Origin: Panaeolus papilionaceus | Taxonomy: Eukaryota; Basidiomycota; Agaricomycetes; Agaricales | DNA: 64,000 nucleotides | NCBI GenBank assembly: GCA_015501605.1 | Contig: JADNRZ010000004.1 | Span: 1,116,001-1,180,000 of the forward strand | Direction of reading: 5' to 3' | Shown: piece after piece, positions 37,055-48,864 of the stretch | How positions within the stretch are numbered: the first letter of the stretch is position 1 | How the letters are laid out: each line of letters starts with the position of its first letter | Translations under genes and position numbers: made by a program | The notes under the pieces: generated by a model | Seen by the model: the letters and a program-made list of their open reading frames with translations, nothing else | What the model was told of the DNA's origin: nothing | Database searches by the model: none

Positions 37055-39070
37055 ATGCAACCTTCCACTGTTCGCTCACTAATCTTACGCGTTCTCGTCG
37101 CCGTTTTCACAAGAACGTACTTTCAACCTGATGAATACTTCCAAGCACTTGAACCTGCATATCACGCAGTCTTTGGCTATGGTCATCTAACCTGGGAATG
37201 GCAGACAGCCAACCCAATTCGCAGCATTCTCTACCCAGCCGTTAACATCCCCGTGTATTGGCTCCTCAAGCAGTTTGGGATTTTTGGCGAAAGCTATGTG
37301 GCACATTGGCTTTTAGTGAGTAGCACACCTTTTCCTTTTTGTGTACAATAAATTGAATAGAATTTAGATCTACCTTCCCCGAGTCCTTCACGGATGTTTA
37401 GCAGCACTAACAGATGTGTGGATAGGGGAATTGGCGCGCTCTGTGCTTGGGGTCGGATATAGCTCGACAGCGGTATGCATTTATTTCATTTTATTCACAG
37501 ATATACTAAATCTCTGCCATAGCAATTCCTATCACTGTCTTGCTTTTTTAACTTCCTGGCTCTGTCGCGCTCCCTTTCGAATTCTTTAGAAACTTCCCTG
37601 TCCACGGTTGCCTTTGCCTTCTACCCCTGGGATGCTAGCGTGAAACTGGCTCCTCAACTTCTTCACAGGTAAGTGAAACTTATTATCACGTACACGTGAG
37701 TGACTTAAGACTGTTGAAGGTCGAAACTGCGGAAAATGATCATCTTTAGCGCTCTTGCCATGGCAGTGAGACCAACCAACGCCGTCATCTGGCTCTTTTT
37801 ATACGGGAATCTGCTATGGTCTGTTCGACTTCACCATCGAGTGATTCTCAACATCGTCAAGGATATATTATATGTCGGGTGAGGAAGGTTTAGCACACAT
37901 TTTGATCATTTTAAGCTCATGGAAAACAGGATGGCTTTCTTGTCGACACTTGTCTTGTTAGATTCAATCTACTACAAGAAGATTGTTATTACTCCTCTCA
38001 ACTTCCTGAAAACGAACCTGTCTTCTGTCTCTATCTTCTACGGGTCAAATGTCTGGCACTATTACCTATCACAAGCCCTTCCCATCCTCCTTACAACGGC
38101 GCTGCCTTTTACTCTGCATGGGATTTGGCGAACCATGAACTCAAAATCAGCTCGTAATGTGCCGGAAACCACCATGTTACACCTTATCACTTGGACCATT
38201 GCTATATACTCTCTTGCTGGTCATAAAGAATGGCGCTTTATTCACCCTCTTTTACCTCTCCTTCATGTTTTTGCTGCAAAGTCCCTGGTCGACATCATCC
38301 CCGCACGTGCCGGAAAGCCGGATGCCAATCTTCGTGAACGTAAATCAGAGATTAGACGCGTTAAAGGGTACGCTTCCCTACTCAAAGAGCGACTCTCCCT
38401 TCCAGATATTCCCGCCAAACACATTTATCTTTTGCTCGCCACTCTACCAATATCGCTTTACATTGTCCTTTTTTATTGCAATGGTCCTATCAGCCTAATT
38501 TCTTTCATCCATTCAATTCCTGAGACCGGCAATAGCACTGTTGGCATTATCATGCCGTGTCACTCCTTACCCTGGCAGGCATACATTCATAGGCCAGACC
38601 TTAACAACAACAACGGGATGTGGTCATTAGGATGCGAACCTCCATTACAGTATGTGATTCCGTCGCAACAATATCAAATTAGGTTACATAACACCTTATC
38701 TTTCAGGGGTCAAAGACTGGAAGACTATAAGGACCAAACCACTGTATTTTTTGACTCCCCTGCGGATTACCTCTACCGTTATTTCCCAAATCAAGTCAAC
38801 ACTTCCTTCCCTGCTTCTCCGTATGCTGCTTCTATTGCAGGAGAACCTGCTCCTATCCCAAGAGATGACAAACAGGTATATCCTTGGAAACATGAATGGC
38901 CCCGATATTTAGTGTTTTTCGGGGACTTGCTCCGTCAAGCGAACGTCCAAAACATCTTGGGGGGAAAAGGATACCGGGAGGTATGGACAGCTGGTCGATC
39001 TTGGGAAGGTGAAGGCAGTCGAACAGGCGGCGTTCGAGTTTGGAAGTGGCAGGGCTCTCCATCACTCTAG
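37055..39070 (+). CDS. GPI10: GPI mannosyltransferase 3 (GT22, PIG-B/GPI10)
   Basis: This ER enzyme adds the third mannose to the GPI-anchor precursor, using dolichol-phosphate mannose. It starts MQPSTVRSLILRVLVAVFTR with an ER-membrane helix, then TYFQPDEYFQALEPAYHAVF, the GT22 acidic loop (DE). It continues GYGHLTWEWQ, YLPRVLHGCLAALTDVW, FYPWDASVKLAPQ and AMAVRPTNAVIWLFLYGN. The large last exons contain SNVWHYYLSQALPILLTTAL and the family hallmark HKEWRFIHPLLPLLHVF. Multiple hydrophobic helices fit a polytopic ER protein. Five introns are in the first half and none of consequence in the second. The stop is at 39068-39070. The HKEWRF motif, the position in GT22 and the overall length together favour GPI10 over ALG9/ALG12. 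Confidence 0.9.
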
Positions 39071-39593
39071 CGCGAATCAGAATTATGTTGACCCCATATC
39101 CCACTAATGCAACATTCTGACCAAAAATCGAATCCAGCTTTATCAAATTGAATATACGAGTATACCTTGGTGAAACGGGTACGCCGTTTTGTTGTATCTT
39201 TGGCTTCTTGCGTCATGTATGTCCAACCCCATATCGCGGTACTGTAGCGCAGAATTACGAGGTCCATCAAATAGAAGATTCTTGAAATTCAAGGTTGTCC
39301 AATGGAACACTACTGACTCGTACACTAACCAAAATGAGGGTCATTCAACACCTGTTTAATTCTTAAGCAGCAGGCCTACATGACCTCGTCTCACTCATTT
39401 TGACCTCAAAGTAAACTTGGGACAACCAACTCGCAACTCACTGGGCATTACAGTACTCGTATCTCATGACGAACAGTGTACCAATTCTTATGGGTCTGCT
39501 TAAGTGGGGCGGTATGTACTTTCTACAAGGCTTTCGCTGCTTCTTACTCCAAGTTCAATCTAGGTAATATTCGCAATTCTGCATGTCCGACCT
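39071..39593. other. Intergenic stretch between GPI10 and the P450 relic
   Basis: About 520 bases. A possible former first P450 exon lies at about 39466 (MTNSVPILMGLL), but it cannot be joined in frame to the rest. Otherwise nothing is recognised. Confidence 0.35.
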
Positions 39594-40388
39594 ATGAGAG
39601 GATATACCTGGCTTGCTACTGAGCTTGCTATTGGCATAATATCTTTTTTGTGTTGTGCTTTCGCCTTGGATCAAACATTTCTTGCATCTCTTGCTCTTGC
39701 TCCCCGTCTCGTTCAATGGCACCTGATTGGCCTCGTTGTAACTGCTCTGGCTTACCGTCTTTCACCACTCCACCCATTATATAAGTATCCTGGGCCACGG
39801 GTTGCTAAATGCACCAGCCTTTACATGACTCATGTTGTATGGTCTGGTAACAGATATAAAGTATACCTAGAACTCCATAGGCGATACGGAGACTTTGTTC
39901 GTATCGGTGAGTACAAGCGCATCTCCGCAGTCATCCTTTTCGACTTACTGTGCCTAAGGACCAAACACTATCAGCATAAACCGACATGATATTATAACGT
40001 CTGTGTATAATGCTGCCAATTGCTGGAATAAAACGGATGCGTATCATCTTAGTGGACTTTCGGGAGCTGGCCTATTTTTCATCGAGGATCTTGAGGAGCA
40101 TAACAAACGAAAACGTCACTGGGCGCCTGCGTTCACTACTGACAGATAGATTTTCAGAGCACCGATAGGAGATTTCCCTCGGTATGTCCCAAAAGGCGGC
40201 GCACTTCTGGCAGGGAAGCACCTCCCAGAGGGTTGGTTACATAGTAACTGTGGCGGCCTGGGCGCAACAAGTCTCAGAGAAAAAATTTTACCCTCATCCA
40301 GAGTCGTTCATCCCTGAACGGTGACTGCCTGGAGGCCTGGGACCAGGCTCGAAATTGAATAAAAATGCACTCATGACATTCTCTCATG
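39594..40388 (+). pseudogene. Decayed cytochrome P450
   Basis: Fragments of a basidiomycete P450 lie in order. There are N-terminal membrane helices, the hinge HPLYKYPGPRVAKCTSLYM, and ELHRRYGDFVRIG with a plausible intron donor after it. After the intron comes GPN and then, in another frame, DIITSVYNAANCWNKTDAYH and LEEHNKRKRHWAPAF (C-helix region) ending in TAG at 40147. The I-helix, K-helix and ExxR parts are missing. It resumes with FPRYVPKGGALLAGKHLPEG, then another frame with IVTVAAWAQQVSEKKF and FIPER. The expected Trp is a TGA (40322-40324), then KLNKNALMTFSHG. The exon with the heme-ligand cysteine is not found. Several independent lesions exclude a sequencing error, so it is a clear relic and non-functional. 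Confidence 0.9.
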
Positions 40389-40694
40389 GTAAGGTTGATG
40401 TTTCGCATACTGCATTGACCTTGTTAAGCTGGTGTATTGATGTATTGACTAGATCAGAAATCAGTGTAGTTTTGCGTTTTCTGCATGTTACCTATGATAG
40501 AACTCCTCTCCATAGATTTGAAAATTGAAAATGATTGCAGAAAGCAAGTTGAGGGGTAACGAGGGTATGTGAGATACAAGCAAAACAAAAAGGTTCGAAT
40601 GCGAAATGTCCAGTGGCCGAACTATTTACGAGGCAGAAAAATACAAACAACAGATTTCCAAGCAGAGAGCGGTATAATAATGGGCATATTCAAA

Positions 40695-43373
40695 TTATTG
40701 AACGATTGACAGATCACGTCCCCAAATGCCCCTACAACAATGTTCAGTCTCATTTATTCGAATGATATTGCCAAAAAAAAAAAAAAAAAAACAACTCACC
40801 GAATGATCCAATCGATCATGAGGAGGGCTCGAGTCCTGGCACTGACTTGCTCGTTCCAATAAATGCTTCGCCACGCGTACATAGCAGCAAGCCCACCCAT
40901 GAAGCTGTACTTTCCAAAGTCAAAGACAGCAGCGTTTCCAACATAAGCCAAGCTTCCCAGATGGAAGTACTTGAACGGCTTAGCGACACGTTCATCTGCC
41001 ATTGTTCTTAGCTTGGCGTGTCCGTTGCCGACAGAAGCCTGTCCAGCATCTTGTTCTTTAGAGGCGCGGGCGACCTTGTGCAGCTTCTTGCCAAGATACT
41101 TTCCTTGTTGAGATGCTACTTGGGCTGTCGCTGGAAGGGAAGTGATCCTGTTACCGATGTCGACGAGGAGTTGGAGGAGTTCATTCAGCTGAAGTGCATT
41201 GTCGGCGTTGGAGTCGTAGAGCTGGAATAGCTCTTTGACCTCGGCCAAGTGATCTTCAGCCATGGGGATGCGCTCCTTGATTTTCTTGACTGTTAATGCA
41301 AAAGTCAGTATCGTCATGAATATAAATAAATCATTCCTTACCCATAACCTCCCACTCAGCGAATTCGATCTTGCCATTGCGGTCTTGATCAGCCTCCTCG
41401 ACGAGTTCGAGGAAATGACGAAGGAGCGACGTTTCAATCTACAAAAGCAATGTTAGGGTGCTTCGACGGGAGCCAGAATTTAAACAGACCGTAGCACAAT
41501 CGCCGACAGCGTATACCTCGCCTGCGGGAGCACCGTTAACCCTCAGATGAGCATCGACCTCGATAGCCTTCTTGTGAACCTGGTTTGGAAGGAGATCAGT
41601 GACGCGGCGAGTGAATGGGTTCATGGCAATGCCGGTGGACCAAAGGACGAAGTTGGTCGGGATAGAGTGTTGTTCCGTTTCTCCTTTGGCATTTTTGGTC
41701 GTGTACAAAACTTGAGTGGGTGTAACGCCTGCAACTCTGTGGAACGGTTAAGCGTCAGAATGTGTTATTGAACCACGTTACGAACCTAGAGGAAGTGATG
41801 ATATTGACTTTGTCTCTTTTGAATTTATCCTAGAGCATACGACGGGGTGAGTTATGTCAAAACATTCCAAAAAGAAGACACACCTCTGCGAACTTGGAAA
41901 TTTGCTCAGAATACTAGACAAGATCTCAGATCAGTAGTTCAAATATTTCTGAGTAAGATATTCAAATACCGTGTTCAAAATGTGTTCGCGGGATTGGATC
42001 AAGTGAATCGAAACTTCGCTTCTACAGATTTTGGGGTACTGGGTTATAAATAAGCATAGGTTGACATTCGAAAGAAGAAGGCCGCATACATAATTAACGA
42101 TGTCCTCTTGGCAAAAATCGTAGATTTCCTGTGCAATGACGTATGAGTGCCCGATGTCAACACTTCGAAGGTGAAAACGTACTGCTGCTGTTTCAACACC
42201 AGTAGGACCACCTCCGCAGATAACAAAGCTCAATAGCCGCTTTCGTTCCTCAGCAGTAGTCGTTGGCAAACTGGCCCTCTCGAAATTGTCTGTGGTGCAC
42301 AGGCGGTTATTGAGTGATGGGCTAATTAATCGAGGGTGCTCCACTTACGCAGGATGCGGTGACGGATTGCCTGAGCATCACCAATAGTTTTCAATTGGAA
42401 GCAGTTTTCTAAGCCTGGAACTCCATGAGTAGCGGACGAAGAACCGACAGCAATGACAATTTTGTCATATCTGAAAAGGATAATTATAAACACGCGTTGG
42501 AGGCGCGCCGCATGATGACGGCGAAAATGATGCAGGTACTTACGGTAAATAGAAACTAGTCTTGGCACCACCTGCGGTGACGGTCTCGACTTCTAGCAGA
42601 CGTTCGGACATGACGAGGTCGACTGCTTTGCCTTGAACGAAGTGACCATGAAGGCGGGCGAGGATCTTGCGGATTGGTTCAATGAGTGAACGAATGGAGA
42701 CAGTTCCAACGGCTGCAGCTGCAATAAGGGAGCACTGGGTTAAACATGAGGTCGAATGAGACGAGCAATGCACTCACAAGGAAGAAGCGGGGTGAAGGTG
42801 TTGAATGTGTCAGTAGCCACAACCGTAACATGGTAATCTCCTGGTGAAAGCTTCTCCAACACTCCCACAGCCTACGAATGAAGGAAGTGTTAGTATACGA
42901 GCATTGCGTGTTTAGTACAACATGAAAGCGCGTACCCCCCACCCGCCCCCGACTACTACGAGCCTGGGTTTCTTTGACATCTCCCTGGAGAGTTCATCCT
43001 CTTCATCGTCTACAAAGACACTTGCAATAGGAAGGTTCTTGGGACCACCGCGTTCCGGATTGAGAGCCAACGGGTTAACAGGAACACCGTCAAGGTGCTG
43101 TTCGTTGTATGTGAAGGCGTCATGAACAAGGATACCTGTCCCGACAAGAGCAAGACCGAAGACAGATGACAGGCATAATAAACCTGTATATTTTGCCACC
43201 GTCTTGGTTCGTTGCAGCAGAGGGCGATTAGGAGGTGGTGTTGGTGGTGTGCTAGCCGAGGTAGCCTCAGTTGCCAGCCATCGGATGTTACTACGTCGTA
43301 CGACGGTTGTTGTCAATTGACGACGAGCAAAGGCAACGGAGGATGTTCTAGCCCAAGCCATGTGCAAGGACAT
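40695..43373 (-). CDS. NDE1: External alternative NADH:ubiquinone oxidoreductase with EF-hand region
   Basis: This type II NADH dehydrogenase is a non-proton-pumping enzyme on the mitochondrial inner membrane, probably facing the intermembrane space. The start at 43373 (MSLHMAWARTSSVAFARRQL) is a mitochondrial presequence followed by a hydrophobic segment, TGLLCLSSVFGLALVGTGIL. The FAD motif is RLVVVGGGWG. The NAD motif lies in LLSFVICGGGPTGVETAA. VYAVGDCAT is the C-terminal flavin-binding block. Between flavin blocks, DQDRNGKIEFAEWE and later YDSNADNALQLNELLQ look like EF-hand loops, as in the calcium-binding external enzymes of fungi and plants. The last exon, reached over an intron with an A/T-run, ends GIWGRDLSIVQ at 40695. 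The motif order is complete. Confidence 0.92.
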
Positions 43374-43623
43374 GGTGGAAGGTACCTGAGTAGCTTATGG
43401 ACTTTGAATGTATAATAAGTAAAAGTCTAGTAATTGCAATTGTAATGAATTAATTCACTTCATTAGTTTACTTAGTTACTTATTATCAGAGATTTGATTT
43501 GATTGTGCGAAACTATGACTACCACAAGTGTGTCTCTGTCATTTGGGTGATCACACGGACTCTCCAGGATCTTCTCTTTCTCTCTCTCTTCCTCTATCCC
43601 TTGACTCTCTCTTTTTTTTGAAA

Positions 43624-46227
43624 ATGTCAGCATCTTCTGGTAGTCCTCTTCCTCCAGATCCTTCTTCTCCTCCTACAACTGGTGGTGTAAGGCGTCATCA
43701 CACCATCTCAGCTCATTCAAGGGCAGCAAGAGCTAGTGCGAAAGATGTTATATCAGAGGAGACTCAGGAACAACAGCAGCAACAAGCAATTTGGAACGAT
43801 GATGAAGTTGTAGATCAGGATTGGGTCGGTGGCGTGGGTGCAGTTGGTGAAAAGACTTCGCTTCATCGCCAAAGCTCGCTTCCAACTCGTTATCATCGAG
43901 GTAGCTTTGACTATTTTTGATCACAGCGCACAACTGGACTGATTTTCATCCAACTATCAGGATTCCAAAATCAGGGTTCGAGAACAGGAAACGTAACTCC
44001 GAAAACAGTCAACAGTCTTGCAGCCATTGCAGGAAATGAAGGAGACGAAGAACCATGGCGATTTGCTAGCTACAATGCCGAAGATGAGCAGGTAACCGCT
44101 CTATCCAGGAGGCCAGGAGCAACTCAAACCTCTAATCAAATTTTTTTCCCCAATAGCACTCACCCACCGACCGTCACCATGCGCAGCACTCGCAAGTAAT
44201 TGATTCTCAATCTCAAGCCCAGTCCACAAATCCTCCGATGTCACCTCATTATGGAAATAACCAACCCGACGTCCCCTCGCCTCCTCCTGCAGGATCAGGT
44301 GTCCGACGCCACGTCTCCCTTACATATGGCGCTGCTGTCGGAGGCTCAAGAAAGACTTCATCGGGGCTGAAGCGTTCAGGAACTCTTCAAGCTGCCCTGC
44401 CCAATCACTCCCAGAACTCTACCTCTCCGGACACTTCGGAACACGCTGAGGAGGATTATGTCTACGAGGCGGAGGATCCGGTTTATGATGAAGAAGCCTA
44501 TATCCGTCAACAGCAACAGCAACAGCAGCAGCAGCAGCAGCAACAACAACAACAACAACAACAGAGGCAATACGCTAACCCTGGTTTTGGCCGTTCTTCT
44601 CCTTGGTCCACAGTGGATAACGGTGTTCCAAACCAAGGATATGCGTCTCCAGCTAGCGGCATCGACGACGTTCAGAGAGCTTTGTCTGCATTAGAGCTGG
44701 CTAGCAACAACTCTACCCCGATGATGGGATACACTACCTACCAACCGCAAGTTCAGACGAATCATCCCCCTCGCTTCACGTCTGGGTATAACCCTCAAGG
44801 TTCTCATCATCAGCAGACCAGTTCTCGCGGAAGCAATGGAAATGGATCCAAGTTACCCATAGGTACAGACTATGACGGTCGGCGAACCCCCTCAAATTCT
44901 CAACGGGGAGGTAATGGTTCTTACATCTCTCAAAGAGATGATCGCAATTGGGACCAAAACATCGACCAATCTCTCAAGAGCAGGACTTCGAACCCTAACT
45001 TGCATTATTCTTACAACCAAGGTGGGCATATCAAGACCGGTAGCAGCAGTGGGAGCGTATCAGGACAAGGTCCTGTTCCAAGCGTACCTCCTATTCCTCC
45101 CCAATACCTTCAGCAGACTTCCAATGTTCCGGCAGGCCGCCCTGGCTTAGGAGTTGCCACGTCGTTCACAAACCCTGCTGCCCCGTCTGCAGGACAAGCA
45201 CCTGCTCAGCCCTTTGTGAGCACCCCTATTGACGTGCCATCACTCATCGCTACCAAAGGCTACAATCCTGTTAATTTCGATACCCGTCCCCAATTCGCTC
45301 GATACTTCGTGATCAAATCATACACGGAAGACGATGTGCATAAGTCACTGAAATATGAAATCTGGAGCTCAACTGATCCTGGAAACAAGCGTCTTGACAA
45401 GGCGTTCAAAGATACTGCTGGAAGAGGTCCCATCTATCTCTTCTTCAGCGTCAATGCCAGTGGTCATTTCTGTGGAATGGCTGAAATGTTGACTCCAGTA
45501 CGTTTCTAGGTATCTTACTGACAACGTGTGCTCAAGATATCCTTCTTTAGGTTGATTATACCCGAAGCAGCACAGTATGGGCTTCAGACAAGTGGAAGGG
45601 CGTTTTTAAAGTCCGATGGATTTTCGTTCGAGATATTCCCAATCTCAACCTACGCCATATCAAGCTGAAGTGAGTAATATCCATTTAAGATTTGTTTGGA
45701 TGAAGAAAGCTGATACCCGTTTCAGCAACACTCAAGAGCGCAAGCCTGTGACCAACTCACGCGATACACAGGAATTGCTTCCGGATGCAGGGCAGGAAAT
45801 GCTGCGGATTTTCCACACCCACCCTGCTCGCACATCGCTCTTACAAGACTTTGCTTTCTACGAGGTATGCCCAGGAACCTCGTTGTCAGATTCAATTCTA
45901 AACTGCGCCTAGCTCCAAGCGATGCAGAAAATGCAAGCAACTGGCGGTGCCCCGACTTCCCAGCCGAATTCCGTCCTCCATTCTCCCCAGCTTGGTGCAC
46001 CCACACCCACAAACAACACTAGCTACAACCCGAACAACCTTCAGTATTCGATGTCCCCTATGATGGGGATGCAGATGGGTGGCGGTTTAAACAACCAGTA
46101 CGGTGGGCAACAGCCAATGCACACACAAAACCAAGCGATGCACCAGAGTGTAATGAGACACACCAGTCCTGCGCCACAGAACCAAGGGCAACAGGCTCAA
46201 ATGAACTCGCCCTACATGGGCTTCTAA
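43624..46227 (+). CDS. YTH-domain RNA-binding protein (YTHDF-like m6A reader)
   Basis: It probably binds N6-methyladenosine in RNA. The long N-terminus is low complexity: [20 protein letters not shown], Ser/Pro/Gln-rich, with a polyglutamine run of about 19 residues (44508-44564) followed by Gly/Ser/Asn-rich sequence. The YTH domain starts around [20 protein letters not shown]. It has [18 protein letters not shown] (cage Trp region), [59 protein letters not shown] and [13 protein letters not shown], then [18 protein letters not shown]. The layout is YTHDF-like, not YTHDC1-like. The C-terminal tail is Met/Gln/Asn-rich and ends NSPYMGF at 46227. Four introns were found, with 43624 the first ATG of the exon. 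It shares a 250-bp divergent promoter with NDE1. Confidence 0.93.
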
Positions 46228-46864
46228 ACTTTTACCTATCAAGGTAATATCCAGCTCAACCTCCCCCATTTCTCAACAATCTTTTCCTTGCATTTCTTTT
46301 TGACGTTTAATGTTTTATCTGCGACTGTGTAGTACAGCATCCCCTGTTGTATCCATAATACCGTGGCAAGCCACTACACTGACTTTTTAACCCATTTTTG
46401 TTGTAGTAACTCTCTTCACATCCAAGTGCTACATTGTTCTACGCAACATATGGTACTTTGTCTTTCTGTTTCGTGTATCTTTCCTCTCACACATATTGCC
46501 TCTCTTCTCCTCCTTCTATCTAACTATCTTTTGCTTACATATATCTTTCATGGACTCGGACTTGGGACGGTGAACGGACGAAATGTTTTCCTTACCTTGT
46601 AGTACCCTGTCCTCAGATAACAATGTTACTCCCTGTACAAGTGTTGATAATACATCAAGTAATTCTCTTTGACTGGACCTTTTGCTTCCTTTGATTACTT
46701 ATTGTGATATTGCTCAGTCGAAAAATGGAGGAAAGTTTCGAACCCAGAAATTTATTCGACCCTGTTTGATCGCGTCGTGACCATTTCCGACGCGATTCCT
46801 TTCGCGTCAGTATTTTCATCTTCTCCCACTCATGTCTTGTTTGCCGGTCTTCTCTTGACCTAAG
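46228..46864. other. Intergenic stretch between the YTH gene and the TilS-like gene
   Basis: About 640 bases, T- and C-rich. The left half should be the YTH 3' UTR. No exon, tRNA or repeat was recognised. Confidence 0.4.
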
Positions 46865-48727
46865 ATGATACCCACAATGAGTTCCAAGGTCATACGTCCA
46901 ATCTCCGCTCAAGAGTTCGCCTCGATGATGAAGCAGGTGTGGCCACCTTCAGGCTGGTCCTGCTCCGTTGGTAAACCGACAATGGTAGCAGCTCTAGCAC
47001 GTACTGACAAATTTTCTTAAAGCCGTCGCCAACTCAGGCGGACCAGACTCGACGTGCCTACTCTTCCTGCTGCATCAATACTTCCAGGATCTCAACTCAG
47101 CACCAGAGTGTGCTCCTCATGTTGTTTCGGTCACAATCGACCATGACTTGCAGAAGAGTTCCACTTATATGGCGGACGTAGCAGAAAAGTCGGCTCGGAT
47201 TCTTGGGATTCGACATATCACAAGCCGTATACCTTGGGGAGACACAGGGTTCCCCTCCAGACCCGGTCCAAATGACACAATCGAAGAAAAAGCGAGGGAG
47301 GCGCGGTATATGCTGTTGTACAAGTGCATGAAGGATATGGATGCGAACACAGTGGCATTCGGGCACCATGCAGACGATCAAGTTGAAACTATGCTCATGC
47401 GCCTTGGTAGAGGCTCTTCTGTTCTTGGGCTGGCTGGTATGTCAATGTTAAGTCGGAGAGGAATGGGAAATCGGGATGAGGAAGAGGCCAATATTCGGTG
47501 GAGCGGCTACGAGTACCAGAATACTTGGAAAATACGACCACTGCTACGGATCTCAAAGGTGCGATGGTAGTGTGGCTCTTCTGCTTGGTCCGCTGACTTT
47601 TGTGCTTTAGGATCGCATTTTGGCAACTTGCGAAGAGAATGGACTTGACTATGTGACGGACCCTACAAATTTCCAACCCGCACTCACAATACGCAATGCT
47701 ATTAGGGACGCTATTAACCGTGGTTCTGCGTTAGATACTGATCCAAAAAGTTCTTCGATCGGCAGATACCCTCCTCACCTGGCAGAGCAGTTAAACTCTA
47801 TCAACGCTCACGGGGAGAAACATTCCTCACTCAATCTCTACCTTCACGCTGGAAAAGAAAACCTATACCGAGCTCTGGAAGTTATCACCAATCGACGTGC
47901 AGAATGTGATAGGGAAGGTATGCATATCTATCTATCTATGATTCTACTATCCCTGAATACATTTCTCTTCAGTCGACAGGATTTTAGAGGAAAACCGACG
48001 ACGCTCGCCACCTGGGACTATAATGCTGCCATATAACGTGTTTCGAGATATACCCGACGAAATGGTTCAACGAGCCGTCATTTGGAGAATTATGAAGTAC
48101 GTTTCTCCCTCTCCGTGGGGATCTCTGCGCGCCGAAGGCCATCGACGAACTGAGAGTGCCCAAAGACTGCTGAATGTCCTTTGCGACGATAAAGCTCATG
48201 AGCGGCATGTTCCCGCATCACTCTCAGTTGGTTCTCGAGTCTGGTGGTGTCTTGTACACATGAAGCCGCATGGATATTCTATCAATGTTAAAAGCTGTCC
48301 TCAAGAAAATCTTGCTTGGCTCGTCTGCAGGTCTCCTCAATCTAGACAAGCGTCGCATGATCCTCTCAATGTGGACATTACACCTCAGCTATGTTCGGCT
48401 TACAGGGAATGGATAGAGAACCATGGCTCGCCGATTGTCCGTTTCGTGTATGACTGCAGGTTTTTGCTCACATTCGACGTATCACAAATGTCCGCGAAGG
48501 CTTTTGTCCCCTCGGCCAAAGTTTTGGTAGTCCCGAGGACAGTGTGGTATCTGCCGCAAGTGGTCTTGCAGGTCGACGGCTCAGAAGACAGGTCGACGAT
48601 ACATGACCACATTGAAGACAGCCGTCACTCCTGGTCTCGGGAATGGAATCCGAAGAAAAAGCGACAGAAATTGATAAAGGCTCCATGGGTTACAACAAAG
48701 TATTTCAGGCCTCTCACTACCGTTTAA
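46865..48727 (+). CDS. tRNA(Ile)-lysidine synthase-like PP-loop protein
   Basis: PP-loop ATPases of the TilS family convert C34 of tRNA-Ile(CAU) to lysidine. In a fungus this would be mitochondrial. The ATP motif is ANSGGPDSTCLLFLLHQYFQ. VVSVTIDHDLQKSSTYMA, IEEKAREARYMLLYKCMKDM, VAFGHHADDQVETMLMRLGR and NTWKIRPLLRISK are the following family blocks. DRILATCEENGLDYVTDPTN and RNAIRDAI complete the TilS core. The C-terminal extension is long, with RSTIHDHIEDSRHSWS and KKKRQK, and ends RPLTTV at 48727. Two in-frame ATGs exist, at 46865 and 46877; either may be used. Three introns are present. No clear mitochondrial targeting peptide is visible, which is odd if it is mitochondrial. Confidence 0.88.
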
Positions 48728-48864
48728 ATAGACACTCTAGTGGTGTTTCCTTGCTTATAACGCTTTCACGTCGCCGTTGTATGAAAAGGCGCTGGACGCT
48801 CGTGGTCATACCGTTCATGGTGCGTACATATGTATATATACATCAATGATACACAGCATGGTTC

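Noticed and set aside
44376..44636. Minus-strand open frame with a long leucine run
   Set aside because: It is the reverse reading of the CAG/CAA tract of the YTH gene and has no splice or start support.
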